From assembly GCF_001014975.1 (NCBI RefSeq), contig NZ_BBXA01000033.1, positions 62,001-126,000 on the forward strand: a stretch of 64,000 bases of DNA. The letters run 5' to 3'. The notes under the pieces were generated by a model that was not told the DNA's origin, made no database searches, and saw only the letters and a list, made by a program, of their open reading frames with translations. The stretch comes from Novosphingobium sp. MD-1 (GTDB lineage: Bacteria; Pseudomonadota; Alphaproteobacteria; Sphingomonadales; Sphingomonadaceae). The position numbers and the translations under genes are program-made. Shown here in pieces: positions 35,649-44,661 of this stretch (within the stretch, counting starts at the first letter, position 1; the number at the start of each line of letters is the position of its first letter).

Positions 35649-37844
35649 ATGCACCCTGCCGACGGGGCTCGCGCAGACTTTACGCAGGCCCGGATGATTC
35701 GCGACGGCTGGACCCTGGCCGCCCCGCTGGATCTGGGGCCGCAGGTTCCGGCGATCTTCGCGATCGGCAATGGCTTCATCGGCATTCGCGCCGAAACCGG
35801 GACGGACGATCTGCCGCGCGTCTATCTCAACGGCGTCTATGACCGGGTACCGATCGACTACCACGAGGGCGCGCATGGCTTGCCGCGCGGTGGCGACGTA
35901 CGCCTTTCCGTTGCCGACGGAACGAAGATCGCGATCGGCATCGACGGCACGCCCATCGCAATCGACGCGCCGCTCGAACTCGACATGAAGCGGGGCGTGC
36001 TGCGCCAGACGGTGCGGCACGGCGATGCGACGATCACGCTGACCCGTTTCGCCAGCATGGCGGAGCAGGCGCTGGCGGGCTGCGTCGTGGATGTCGTCGC
36101 CGGCGCGCGCGCCATCGACCTGACGATCGGCGGCGGGATCGAGGCCCCCCGGCTGGCCACGCCGCCGGCGGATATCGACGATCCGCGCATCACGCAGGCG
36201 ATGGCCAACCCCTGGCACGAAGTGGCCGTGCCCGCCGATGCCCTCTCCTGCCGTGCCGACCGGCTCGAACGGAGCGGCTTCACCGTGGCCGTGGCCCGCA
36301 GCACGCCGCTGCAGGTCCGCATCCCGGCCGGCGAGGCACGGCGCATCCCGGTGCTGACCGCCTATGTCGCCGAACGCGATACCCCCCCCGACGAATTGGC
36401 GGCGCGCGCGCGCGCGCTGGTCGGCACGGCCACGGCCGCCGGTGCCGACGCGCTGCTGGCGGAACAGGAGCAGGCCTGGAGCGCGATCTGGGCAGGAACC
36501 CGCTTTGCCCTGGCCGATCCGGTGGCCGAAGGCGCGCTGCGGCATGGGCTGTTCCAGATCGCCCAGGCGGTCCGCCGCGACGGGCACGGCTCCATCGCCG
36601 CCAAGGGCCAGACCGGCGAAGGCTATGAAGGGCACATCTTCTGGGATGCGGAAACCTATGCCCTGCCCTTCCTGATCCATACCCAGCCCGCCATGGCGCG
36701 CGCGGCGCTGGCCTGGCGCGTGGCGGGGCTGGACGCCGCGCGCCAGAACGCGCGCGATCTGGGGCACGAAACGGGCGCGGTGATGCCTTGGCGCACCATC
36801 GGTGGACGCGAATGTTCGTCCTATTTCCTCGCCGGGTCGGCGCAGTATCACATCAACGCCGATGTCGCGCACGCGCTGCGGCTCTACGTGGAATCCACCG
36901 GCGACCTCTCGATCCTGCGCGAAGGCGGGGCGGAGCTGCTGGCCGAAACCGCGCGCATCTGGCTGGCGACAGGTTGGCACGATCCGGCGCGCGGCGATGC
37001 CTTCGTGATCAACCGCGTGACCGGTCCGGACGAATACACCGCGCTGGTCGACAACAATCTCTACACCAACCTGATGGCGGCCGAGCACATGCGCTATGCC
37101 GCCTCGCTCGAACAGCGCCACGGCATCGATCCGGGGCTTTCCCCGGCGGAGCGGCAGGCCATGCTGCGCGCCGCCGACACGATCTTTCTGCCCTTCGACG
37201 AAGCCCGGCAGGTCTTCGCGCAGGATGACGCGTTTTTCGGCAAGCAGCCATGGCCGATCAGCGACACGCCAACAGACAAGTTCCCGCTGCTGCTGCACTA
37301 CCATCCGCTGCACATCTACCGCCATTGCGTGTGCAAACAGGCGGACGCGGTGCTCGCCGTCGCAACGCTACCCCACCGCTTCGCGCCGGATATGCGCAAG
37401 CGGATGCTGGATGTGTATGAGGCGCTCACCGTCCACGATTCCACGCTCTCCGCCAGCAGCTTTGCGGCGGCGGCGGCGCTGGCCGGCGAAACCGGACGCG
37501 CCGCGCGGTACTGGACCGACACGGTGCTGACCGACCTGCTCAACCTCCACGCCAATACCGCGCACGGGCTGCACATGGCTGCGCTGGGCGGTGGCTGGAA
37601 CGCGCTGGCCTTCGGCTTCGCCGGGCTATCGACGCTCGACGGAGCGCTGGCGTTCTCCCCCCGCGCGCATCCCGTCGCCGGCGATTACGAACTCGGCGTG
37701 CGGTTCCGCGGCCGCGCGGTCACGCTCACGGTCGCGAACGGCAAGGCACGCTATGCGGTCGAAGGCGAGCCGCTGGCCCTGACCCATTGGGGCGAGACGG
37801 TGACCGTCGGCGCCACGCCGGTCACGCTGGATCTGCGGGCATGA
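35649..37844 (+). CDS. Glycoside hydrolase family 65 enzyme (alpha-glucoside phosphorylase)
   Basis: Probably phosphorolyses an alpha-linked glucose disaccharide (maltose, trehalose, kojibiose or nigerose type) to beta-glucose 1-phosphate and glucose. The 731 residues show the N-terminal beta-sandwich, then the (alpha/alpha)6 barrel with GHIFWDAETYALPFLIHTQP, the general-acid region VTGPDEYTALVDNNLYTNLM and KQADAVLAVATLPHRF. HDSTLSASSFAAAAALAGE and TAHGLHMAALGGGWNALAFG form the phosphate/sugar end. The ATG at 35649 follows GGGAGAGA. It overlaps pgmB by ATGA, which supports phosphorylase rather than hydrolase activity. Linkage specificity cannot be read by eye. Confidence 0.9.
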   Translation: MHPADGARADFTQARMIRDGWTLAAPLDLGPQVPAIFAIGNGFIGIRAETGTDDLPRVYLNGVYDRVPIDYHEGAHGLPRGGDVRLSVADGTKIAIGIDGTPIAIDAPLELDMKRGVLRQTVRHGDATITLTRFASMAEQALAGCVVDVVAGARAIDLTIGGGIEAPRLATPPADIDDPRITQAMANPWHEVAVPADALSCRADRLERSGFTVAVARSTPLQVRIPAGEARRIPVLTAYVAERDTPPDELAARARALVGTATAAGADALLAEQEQAWSAIWAGTRFALADPVAEGALRHGLFQIAQAVRRDGHGSIAAKGQTGEGYEGHIFWDAETYALPFLIHTQPAMARAALAWRVAGLDAARQNARDLGHETGAVMPWRTIGGRECSSYFLAGSAQYHINADVAHALRLYVESTGDLSILREGGAELLAETARIWLATGWHDPARGDAFVINRVTGPDEYTALVDNNLYTNLMAAEHMRYAASLEQRHGIDPGLSPAERQAMLRAADTIFLPFDEARQVFAQDDAFFGKQPWPISDTPTDKFPLLLHYHPLHIYRHCVCKQADAVLAVATLPHRFAPDMRKRMLDVYEALTVHDSTLSASSFAAAAALAGETGRAARYWTDTVLTDLLNLHANTAHGLHMAALGGGWNALAFGFAGLSTLDGALAFSPRAHPVAGDYELGVRFRGRAVTLTVANGKARYAVEGEPLALTHWGETVTVGATPVTLDLRA

Positions 37845-38482
37845 GCGCGATCAAGGGCCTCGCCTTCGACCTGGACGGCGTGATCGCCGACAGCGCCACC
37901 CTACACTTCGCGGCCTGGGAGCGGCTGGCGGACGAACTCGGCATCCCGTTCACCGCCGAGGACAACGAAGCGCTGAAGGGCGTCGACCGGATCAATTCGC
38001 TGCGGCACATCCTGAAGCTGGGGCAGCGCGATTTGCCGGTCGACGAGATAGAGCGCCTGGCCGCACGCAAGAACGGTTTCTACGTGGATGCGATCTCCAC
38101 GCTGACGGCGGACGCCCTGTTGCCCGGCGCGGCCGCGCTGCTCGATGAAGCGGCCACGCGCGGATTGCGCATCGGCCTCGCTTCCGCCAGCCGCAATGCT
38201 CCCGCCCTGCTGGAACGGCTGGGCGTGGCCGACGCGTTCGAGTTCATCGCCGATCCCTCCGATCACCTGCCCAAGCCGGCGCCGGACCTGTTCCTGGCCT
38301 GTGCCCGGGCCTTCGACTTGCCGCCGCAAGCGATGATCGGCTTCGAGGATGCCCCGGCCGGGATCGAGGCGATCCGCGCGGCCGGCTTCCGCGCGATCGG
38401 CATCGGCGAAACACCCCTGCCCCGCGCCGACGTGCAGTTCGCGACGCTGGCCGACATCGACCTCGCCGCCCTGCTCGCCTGA
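37841..38482 (+). CDS. pgmB: Beta-phosphoglucomutase
   Basis: HAD-family enzyme converting beta-glucose 1-phosphate to glucose 6-phosphate, the expected next step after an inverting GH65 phosphorylase. The 213 residues have the nucleophile/acid motif AFDLDGVIADSATLHFAAWE (DxD at about residues 10-12), a cap with LKGVDRINSLRHILKLGQ, the Ser motif IGLASASRNAP, and the Lys and acidic motifs HLPKPAPDLFL and IGFEDAPAGIEAI. The start overlaps the GH65 stop (ATGA). It converges with the AEC transporter gene, four bases away. Confidence 0.93.
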   Translation: MSAIKGLAFDLDGVIADSATLHFAAWERLADELGIPFTAEDNEALKGVDRINSLRHILKLGQRDLPVDEIERLAARKNGFYVDAISTLTADALLPGAAALLDEAATRGLRIGLASASRNAPALLERLGVADAFEFIADPSDHLPKPAPDLFLACARAFDLPPQAMIGFEDAPAGIEAIRAAGFRAIGIGETPLPRADVQFATLADIDLAALLA

Positions 38483-38486
38483 CCGT

Positions 38487-39452
38487 TCACACGGGCGGGA
38501 ACAGCGCGAACACCACCGGCGTTGCCACGACCGAAAGAAGCGTGGTGATCGCCGACGCCTGCGCCGGCCCCATCGGGTCCACGCCATTGGACCGTGCCAG
38601 CAGCGTGGGCACGGCGCCCGTTGGCAGGGCGGAGAGCAGCACCGCCGCGCTGGTCCACACCGGCGGCAATCCGCATAGATGCGCTGCCAGCGCGGTCAGC
38701 GCCGGTTGTAGCACCATTTTGCCGGACACCACCATCCAGACCGCCAGCGATCCCGCGATCCGCGCGCCCGCCATCGCCGCACCCACCGAGATCAGCGCGC
38801 AAGGCGTCGCCGCACCGCCCAGCAGCGACAGCATATCGTGCAATGGCACCGGCATCGGCAGGCGCAGCAGGGACCAGCCGATCCCCAACACCGCCGAGAC
38901 GACCAGCGGATTGCGGAACGTCACGCCCGCCAGCTTGGTCGATAGCCCAGCCCTGCCGTCCTGCGATGGCAGCAGCACCAGCGCGGCCGCCACCACCGTC
39001 AGCAGAAGTATCATGCTGGCCAGCATCGCGGCGGAAATGCCGATCTGCCCCAGCAAGGCTCCGGCCAGCGGGAGGCCGAGAAAGGCGGTGTTGGCATAGG
39101 ACGCGCTCAACGCCCCGACGATCGCGCCCGACCGGTCATGCGGGGACAGGCGCCGCAGCACCATCAGCGACAGGGCGAAGGCCAGCATTGCCGCGCCCCC
39201 GAAGGCCAGCAGGAAGCCCGGTTCGAACACCGCGCGCCAATCGGTATCCGCCCCCACCTTGAACAGCAACGCGGGAAAAAACAGGTACATCACCGCCGTG
39301 TTGATCGCGGAAAGGCCCTCGATCCCTGGACGCGCGACCTTCCCGAAACCGAACCCGAGAGCGACCAGGCCAAGAATCGGCAGACAGGCGAACAGACTTT
39401 GCAGCACGGGAAACTCTCGGCAATCGGGAACGGCCGCGGACGCGTGGGCCAT
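38487..39452 (-). CDS. AEC (auxin efflux carrier) family transporter
   Basis: A 321-residue membrane protein of the AEC family, with about ten hydrophobic segments. LFACLPILGLVALGFGFGKV, INTAVMYLFFPALLFKVG and the cross-over AAVLLSALPTGAVPTLLARS are typical. AEC members export or import organic acids such as malate; the substrate here is unknown. The ATG at 39452 lacks a clear ribosome site; a GTG at 39407 with a nearby GAGAG is possible. It is convergent with pgmB and follows the GreA-C-like gene on the same strand. Confidence 0.85.
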   Translation of the reverse strand: MAHASAAVPDCREFPVLQSLFACLPILGLVALGFGFGKVARPGIEGLSAINTAVMYLFFPALLFKVGADTDWRAVFEPGFLLAFGGAAMLAFALSLMVLRRLSPHDRSGAIVGALSASYANTAFLGLPLAGALLGQIGISAAMLASMILLLTVVAAALVLLPSQDGRAGLSTKLAGVTFRNPLVVSAVLGIGWSLLRLPMPVPLHDMLSLLGGAATPCALISVGAAMAGARIAGSLAVWMVVSGKMVLQPALTALAAHLCGLPPVWTSAAVLLSALPTGAVPTLLARSNGVDPMGPAQASAITTLLSVVATPVVFALFPPV

Positions 39453-39506
39453 GCGGCGCGGTTAGCCAAGCCCAAAGTGGCGCCCGCGCGCCCTTTCCGG
39501 AGGAAA

Positions 39507-39974
39507 TCAGGCGGCCGGACCGCCGATCTCCTGAATTTCGATCGCATCGGCCTCGCCGCCGAAGTCCGCGAAATCGCCTTCCTCCGCGCCCATCATCGCG
39601 CGGCTGAGCGGCGCGGAAAACGAAATGAGCCCGGCCGCCGGGTCCGCCTCGTCATCGCCGACGATGGTGATCGTTTTCGTCTGGCCCCGCAGTGTGAACG
39701 TGACGGTGCTGCCGAATTCCACCACCTCGCCCCCCGGAAGCGGCGCCAGTTGCGCGGTCGCCTGACGGGTGCTCCAGTACCGCAGCGCGCGACGCACCTT
39801 CTTCACCTCCACCTCGTCCGTCAGCGGCAGCAGCGCCGCCTCCAGCTCGGCCACCTTGCCGGCGATCAGCGCCAGACCCCGCGCGGTAACGAGGTTGGGA
39901 CCGGGCGGGATCGGGATCTCGAATGTCGGTTCGAGATGCTCGTCATCGCTTTCCCTGCGAAATGCCACGCTCAT
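39507..39974 (-). CDS. GreA/GreB C-terminal domain protein
   Basis: A 155-residue protein with the C-terminal FKBP-like domain of Gre factors: VVEFGSTVTFTLRGQTKTIT, IVGDDEADPAAGLISFSAPL and SRAMMGAEEGDFADFGGEAD. The N-terminal coiled coil is reduced (GLALIAGKVAELEAALLPL) and lacks a full-length finger, so it is unlikely to act in the RNA polymerase channel like GreA. Its start overlaps the stop of the Hsp70-like gene (ATGA at 39974-39971). The role is unknown; binding RNA polymerase as a Rnk-like antagonist is one possibility. Confidence 0.8.
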   Translation of the reverse strand: MSVAFRRESDDEHLEPTFEIPIPPGPNLVTARGLALIAGKVAELEAALLPLTDEVEVKKVRRALRYWSTRQATAQLAPLPGGEVVEFGSTVTFTLRGQTKTITIVGDDEADPAAGLISFSAPLSRAMMGAEEGDFADFGGEADAIEIQEIGGPAA

Positions 39975-41293
39975 GCCGGTTCCTCGTCCTTCACCGTCCA
40001 GATCGACAGATCGGGCTCCTGCCCGATCAGCGCAAGCCCGTGCGCGATCGAGGTCAGCTCCTCGCCGCTCTCGATGCGACCCGCATCGAACCGTTCGGTG
40101 AACAGGCGGCGCACGGCGGGAATGAGCGAGGAACCGCCGGTGAGAAACACATGGTCGATGTCCTGCGGCGCCAGCCCGGCGCTGGCGAGGGCCGCATCCA
40201 CCGTTTCGCCGATCCGGGCCAGATCGGGCGCGATCCACTGTTCGAAATCCGCGCGGCTAACGTCAGCCTGCACTTTCAGGGCCGGGCTGTCGAACCGGAA
40301 GGTCGCCTGCTCCTCGCTCGACAGTGCGCGCTTGAGCCGGCCGACCGCATCGTACAACGGATAGCCCAGCTCGTTTTCCACCACCGCGATCATCCGCCCG
40401 ATCGCCTGCGGATCGCTGGCAGAGCGGCGCAGGCGCTCCAATTCCTCCAGCGTCCGCCGGTTGCGCATCAGCGCCAGGCGCGACCAGTCGCCGAAATCGG
40501 TGAAGTGCCCGGCCGGGATTTCCAGCACCTTGTCGAACGAGCGATAGGTGCCGCCCTTGCCCAGCATCGGCAGCACCAGATGGTCCATGATGCGGTAGTC
40601 GAACCGGTCCCCGGCGATGCCGATACCGGCCGATCCCAGTGGCACGCACCGCTGCGCCGCGCCCGGCGCTTCCACCCGCACGATGGAAAAGTCGCTGGTG
40701 CCGCCGCCGAAGTCCGCCACGAGCAGCGTCGCGGGTTGGGTGAGACGCGCGGCAAAGCTGAAGGCGGCGCCCATCGGCTCGTACACGTAGTGTACCTCGC
40801 GCCCCAGCAGCGCGAACATCGCGTCGTACCGGGCGCGCGCCAGCGCGGGATCGGGTCGTGCCCCGACATAGCGCACCGGGCGGCCGACGATGATCCGTTC
40901 CGGCAGATCGCGCAGCGCGCCGGCGGAACGGGCGCGCAGGTGTTCCAGGAACACCTTGCCGAGATCCTCGAACCGCAGGCGCTTTTCGAAGATCGTGGCG
41001 TGTTCGAACAGGGCGTTGGCGGCAACGGACTTGAACGACTGGATGAAGCGGCTGCCATCGGGCATGTCGAGAAATTCGGCGATGGCCCACGGCCCGGCCT
41101 CGTGCGCCAGCCCGCCGCGCATGGCGCTATCTTCCCAGAAGCACAGGGCCGAACGGAAAACCGCGCTGGTCCCGTCGGGCGCGTCGAAGCGGACGAGCCC
41201 CGCCTCCCCAGCGCCGGCCGTCGTGGCGATGACCGAATTCGTGGTGCCGAAGTCGATGCCGACAGCGCGCGCGGTGGGCGTGCCAGTGGCCAT
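39971..41293 (-). CDS. Hsp70-family protein (YegD-like), nucleotide-binding domain only
   Basis: A 440-residue actin/Hsp70 ATPase. Motifs: AVGIDFGTTNSVIATTAG (phosphate 1), ERIIVGRPVRY, LLVADFGGGTSDFSIVRV (phosphate 2) and IDHVFLTGGSSLIPAVRRLF (adenosine). DnaK is about 640 residues; here the beta-sandwich substrate domain and lid are missing, as in YegD. Without a substrate domain it is more likely an assembly or sensing ATPase than a folding chaperone. AAGGA precedes the ATG at 41293. It overlaps the GreA-C-like gene by four bases, and its upstream region is shared with the divergent amidohydrolase. Confidence 0.88.
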   Translation of the reverse strand: MATGTPTARAVGIDFGTTNSVIATTAGAGEAGLVRFDAPDGTSAVFRSALCFWEDSAMRGGLAHEAGPWAIAEFLDMPDGSRFIQSFKSVAANALFEHATIFEKRLRFEDLGKVFLEHLRARSAGALRDLPERIIVGRPVRYVGARPDPALARARYDAMFALLGREVHYVYEPMGAAFSFAARLTQPATLLVADFGGGTSDFSIVRVEAPGAAQRCVPLGSAGIGIAGDRFDYRIMDHLVLPMLGKGGTYRSFDKVLEIPAGHFTDFGDWSRLALMRNRRTLEELERLRRSASDPQAIGRMIAVVENELGYPLYDAVGRLKRALSSEEQATFRFDSPALKVQADVSRADFEQWIAPDLARIGETVDAALASAGLAPQDIDHVFLTGGSSLIPAVRRLFTERFDAGRIESGEELTSIAHGLALIGQEPDLSIWTVKDEEPA

Positions 41294-41509
41294 GGAGGAT
41301 TCCTTTGCAACGGGGGCGGGAAGCGGCCGGCGCCTATGGCAACGCCTGCTTCTATTGGCAACCTTTCGTTCGCCCGCAAACGGGAATGCGCGGACGGCAA
41401 ACAAAGGTGGACGGGTGGATTGAACGGGGCGCGGATGCTGATAGCATTCCGGACAGTTGTTCAGTTTTATGGTGTTCAGTTTCTGAGCGCGAAACGGGGG
41501 CATGGGGAA

Positions 41510-43255
41510 ATGACGCATTTGACAAGGCAGCGGTTGCGCCTGCTCGGCACGGCCTTGGCTGTCACCGCCGCATGGGCATCGCCGACGCTGGCAAAGGAGA
41601 AGGTCGATCTCCTGCTGCGCCACGGCCATGTGCTTACCGTCGACCCCTCGTTCTCGGTCCGCTCGGCGGTGGCCGTCCGCGATGGCCGCATCGTCGCCGT
41701 GGGGGGCGAGGAACTGGCGGATCGCTACACGGCCGATCGCACGATCGACCTGGCCGGCCGCACGCTGATGCCCGGCTTCACCGACACGCACCTGCACCCC
41801 AAGCCGATGGCGCCGAACGACATTGCCGTCCAGAGCGCGCACAGCTTGGCCGAAGTGCAGGACATGCTGCGCAAGAAGGCGGCGCAACTCGGCCCCGGCC
41901 AATGGATCACCGGCTATGGCTGGCAGGAATCGAACCTTGCCGAAAAGCGCAACCTGACGCGCGCCGACCTTGACGCGGCCACGCCGGACAACCCGGTGAT
42001 GCTGGTGCGCGCCGGCGCGCATTCGGCGGTCAGCAATTCCGCCGCACTCAAGATTGCCAAGATCGATCGCACCACGCCCGATCCCAAGAGCGGTCTGATC
42101 GAGCACGACGCGGCCGGCGAACCCAACGGGATCATCCGCGAACGCTTCGATCTGGTCAGCGCATTCATCCCCACGCCCAGCTGGGAATCGATGCGCCCGG
42201 CCTATATCGGCTGGCTCAAGAACATCCTCTCGCTCGGCATCACCAGCTTTCATGACGCCAGCGGCACGATCGACGACGAACCCGTCGGCAAGGGCGGCGC
42301 GGCCGGCACCGATCCCGGCGCCTCGTGGGCCGGCGCCAACATGACGTTCCGCCGCGCGCGCGAAATCTATGCCGAAATGGGCGACCAACTGCCGCGCATC
42401 ACGATGTACATCATCTATCCCGGCGCGGAGCGGCTGAAGGCCTTTCCCTATCACACCGGCTATGGCGACGAGCACGTCCGGCTCGGCGCGATCGGGGAGA
42501 ACGCGGTGGACGGCGGCTTCACCGGCCCCACTGCCTGGCTGCTCGCCGATTACAAGGGCCAGCCCGGCTTCCGTGGCAAGGGGCGCTATACCGACGCGGA
42601 ACTGCAGGAGATGGTGGATACCTCGGCCCGTCTTGGCTGGCAGATGGGCCTGCACTGCATCGGCGATGCCGCCATCGTCCAGACCATCCAGGCCTATGAC
42701 AAGGCGCTGAACGCCATTCCCGATCCGGCGCACCCGATGGCCGACCGCCGCTGGTTCACCGACCATTTCACGATCATGCCGCCCGACGCGACCATGGCGA
42801 CGATGAAGCGCGACAGCATCATGATCGCGCAGCAGCCGAACTTCCTCTATAACCTCGAGGACCGCTACATGCAGGTGCTCGACGACTGGCGGCTGGCGCA
42901 CAACAATCCGCTGACCACGCCGGTCAAGAAGTTCGGCCTGTTCATGGCGTTCGGCAGCGACAACCTTCCGGTCAACCCGTTCTTGGGCCTTTACGCAGCG
43001 ATCACCCGCAAGGGGCCGAGCGGACAGGTTCACGGCGCGGACGAGGCGATCCCGCGCGAGGACGCGATCCGCATGTACACCGCGAACGGCGCCTACCTTT
43101 CGTGGGAGGAGAAGACCAAGGGCACGATCGAGCCGGGCAAGCTGGCCGACCTGATCGTGCTGCCGTTCGATCCGCTGACGGCCAGCCCCGAGACAATCCT
43201 GGCGGGGCAGGTTGACATGACGTTCCTGGGCGGCAAGCTCGTGTTCCAGCGCTGA
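41510..43255 (+). CDS. Exported amidohydrolase, YtcJ-like
   Basis: A 581-residue metal-dependent hydrolase with a signal peptide (LLGTALAVTAAWASPTLA). The amidohydrolase-3 domain shows PGFTDTHLHPKPM (HxH), TGYGWQES, GLHCIGDAAIVQTIQAYD (His), WFTDHFTIMPPD and AFGSDNLPVNPFLGLYA (Asp), ending GTIEPGKLADLIVLPFDP. Family members hydrolyse amides, formamides or cyclic amides, and the substrate is unknown. The ATG at 41510 has a GGGGAA site. The permease starts 37 bases after its stop (or seven, by an alternative start), suggesting an uptake pair. Confidence 0.88.
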   Translation: MTHLTRQRLRLLGTALAVTAAWASPTLAKEKVDLLLRHGHVLTVDPSFSVRSAVAVRDGRIVAVGGEELADRYTADRTIDLAGRTLMPGFTDTHLHPKPMAPNDIAVQSAHSLAEVQDMLRKKAAQLGPGQWITGYGWQESNLAEKRNLTRADLDAATPDNPVMLVRAGAHSAVSNSAALKIAKIDRTTPDPKSGLIEHDAAGEPNGIIRERFDLVSAFIPTPSWESMRPAYIGWLKNILSLGITSFHDASGTIDDEPVGKGGAAGTDPGASWAGANMTFRRAREIYAEMGDQLPRITMYIIYPGAERLKAFPYHTGYGDEHVRLGAIGENAVDGGFTGPTAWLLADYKGQPGFRGKGRYTDAELQEMVDTSARLGWQMGLHCIGDAAIVQTIQAYDKALNAIPDPAHPMADRRWFTDHFTIMPPDATMATMKRDSIMIAQQPNFLYNLEDRYMQVLDDWRLAHNNPLTTPVKKFGLFMAFGSDNLPVNPFLGLYAAITRKGPSGQVHGADEAIPREDAIRMYTANGAYLSWEEKTKGTIEPGKLADLIVLPFDPLTASPETILAGQVDMTFLGGKLVFQR

Positions 43256-43292
43256 CCGGCGCATGCCCCGTTCTGACCCTTCCGGAGACTCC

Positions 43293-44651
43293 GTGTCCGC
43301 CGAAAACCCGCGCAGCCTCAGCACCGCCCTGAAATCCCGCCACGTCTCGATGATCGCCATTGGCGGCATCATCGGGGCGGGCCTGTTCGTCGGCAGCAGC
43401 ACCTCCATCGCGCGCGTGGGGCCGGCAGTGATCGTCAGCTACGGCATTGCCGGGCTGGTGATCCTGATGGTCATGCGCATGTTGAGCGAGATGGCCAGCC
43501 AGCACCCCGGCGCCGGATCGTTCACCGAACTGGTGCGCATTGGCCTCGGCCATCGCGCCGGCTTCGTCTGCGGTTGGCTCTACTGGTACTTCTGGGTGGT
43601 GGTGGTCGCGATCGAGGCGATCGCGGGGGCGGTGATCCTGCACGGCTGGATAGACTTGCCGGTGTGGACGATCGGCGTGTTCCTTCTCGCCGGGCTGACG
43701 GCGGTGAACCTGATGTCCGCGCTATCCTATGGCGAGTTCGAGTTCTGGCTGTCGCTGACCAAGGTCGGCGCAATCATAGCGTTCATCCTGATCGCCGGGC
43801 TGTGGGCCAGCGGGATCACCTCGCCCACCGGGCCGACGTTCGCCAACCTCGTCTCGCACGGAGGCTTCGCGCCGAACGGATGGGGGGCGGTGATCGCGGG
43901 CGTGACCAGCGTGATCTTTGCGCTGTGCGGCGCGGAGATCGCCACCGTGGCGGCAGCGGAATCGCAGGAACCGGCCAAGACCATCGCGCGCATCACCGGC
44001 AGCGTGGCGCTGCGCATCCTGCTGTTCTACCTGCTCTCGATCGGCCTGATCGTCTCGGTCGTGCCGTGGACCTCGATCGTGCCGGGCAAGTCCCCCTTCG
44101 CCGCCGCGCTCGATTACATGCACATCCCGCACGCGGGCGACATGATGAACCTGCTGGTGCTGGTGGCCGTGCTGTCGTGCCTCAATTCGGGGCTCTACGT
44201 CACCTCGCGCGTGCTGTTCGTGCTGTCGGAAAAGGGCGATGCGCCCCGCGCACTCGTCGCGCTGAACCGGCGCTCGGTGCCCGCGCGCTCGACCATCTTC
44301 GCCAGCCTGTTCGCCTATCTCGCGCTCGCCGCCTCGGTGCTTTCACCGGAACTGGTGTTCAGCTTCCTCGTCAACGCCTCGGGCGCGCTGATGCTGTTCA
44401 TCTACCTGTTCGTCTGCTTCGCGCAGGTGCGCCTGCGCAACCGCAACGAACAAGAAGGCACGGCACCGCCCATCCGCATGTGGCTGCACCCCTATATCAG
44501 CTATGCCACGGCCGGGGCGATCCTCGCGGTGCTGGGCGCGATGGCGTTCAGCCCCAGCGCGCGCATCGAACTGGTCAGCAGCCTGGTGGTGCTGGGCATC
44601 GCCACCGCCGCCTCGTTCCGCGGCGATACGCGCGACAGGGCCGCCGCATAG
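43293..44651 (+). CDS. Amino acid permease (GabP/AnsP-type APC transporter)
   Basis: A 452-residue transporter with about 12 membrane segments. SMIAIGGIIGAGLFVGSSTS is the APC first-helix signature, MASQHPGAGSFTELVRIGLG follows helix 2-3, and ALCGAEIATVAAAESQEPAK is the canonical helix-6/7 motif. It is close to GABA and aromatic/neutral amino acid permeases. I use the GTG at 43293 because CGGAG lies just before it; an ATG at 43263 would add ten residues but has no ribosome site. It lies downstream of the amidohydrolase and converges with the aminotransferase. Confidence 0.88.
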   Translation: MSAENPRSLSTALKSRHVSMIAIGGIIGAGLFVGSSTSIARVGPAVIVSYGIAGLVILMVMRMLSEMASQHPGAGSFTELVRIGLGHRAGFVCGWLYWYFWVVVVAIEAIAGAVILHGWIDLPVWTIGVFLLAGLTAVNLMSALSYGEFEFWLSLTKVGAIIAFILIAGLWASGITSPTGPTFANLVSHGGFAPNGWGAVIAGVTSVIFALCGAEIATVAAAESQEPAKTIARITGSVALRILLFYLLSIGLIVSVVPWTSIVPGKSPFAAALDYMHIPHAGDMMNLLVLVAVLSCLNSGLYVTSRVLFVLSEKGDAPRALVALNRRSVPARSTIFASLFAYLALAASVLSPELVFSFLVNASGALMLFIYLFVCFAQVRLRNRNEQEGTAPPIRMWLHPYISYATAGAILAVLGAMAFSPSARIELVSSLVVLGIATAASFRGDTRDRAAA

Positions 44652-44661
44652 AGCCAGGCGC

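Noticed and set aside
39923..43255. A 1110-residue plus-strand frame covering the Hsp70 antisense and the amidohydrolase
   Set aside because: Only the part from 41510 is a real protein. The N-terminal half is the antisense of the Hsp70 gene in a GC-rich frame without stops.
39971..43408. A 1145-residue minus-strand frame that would fuse an unknown domain to the Hsp70 protein
   Set aside because: The first 700 residues are the antisense of the amidohydrolase and read as low-complexity His/Arg/Ala sequence. The Hsp70 protein starts at 41293 with its own AAGGA site.
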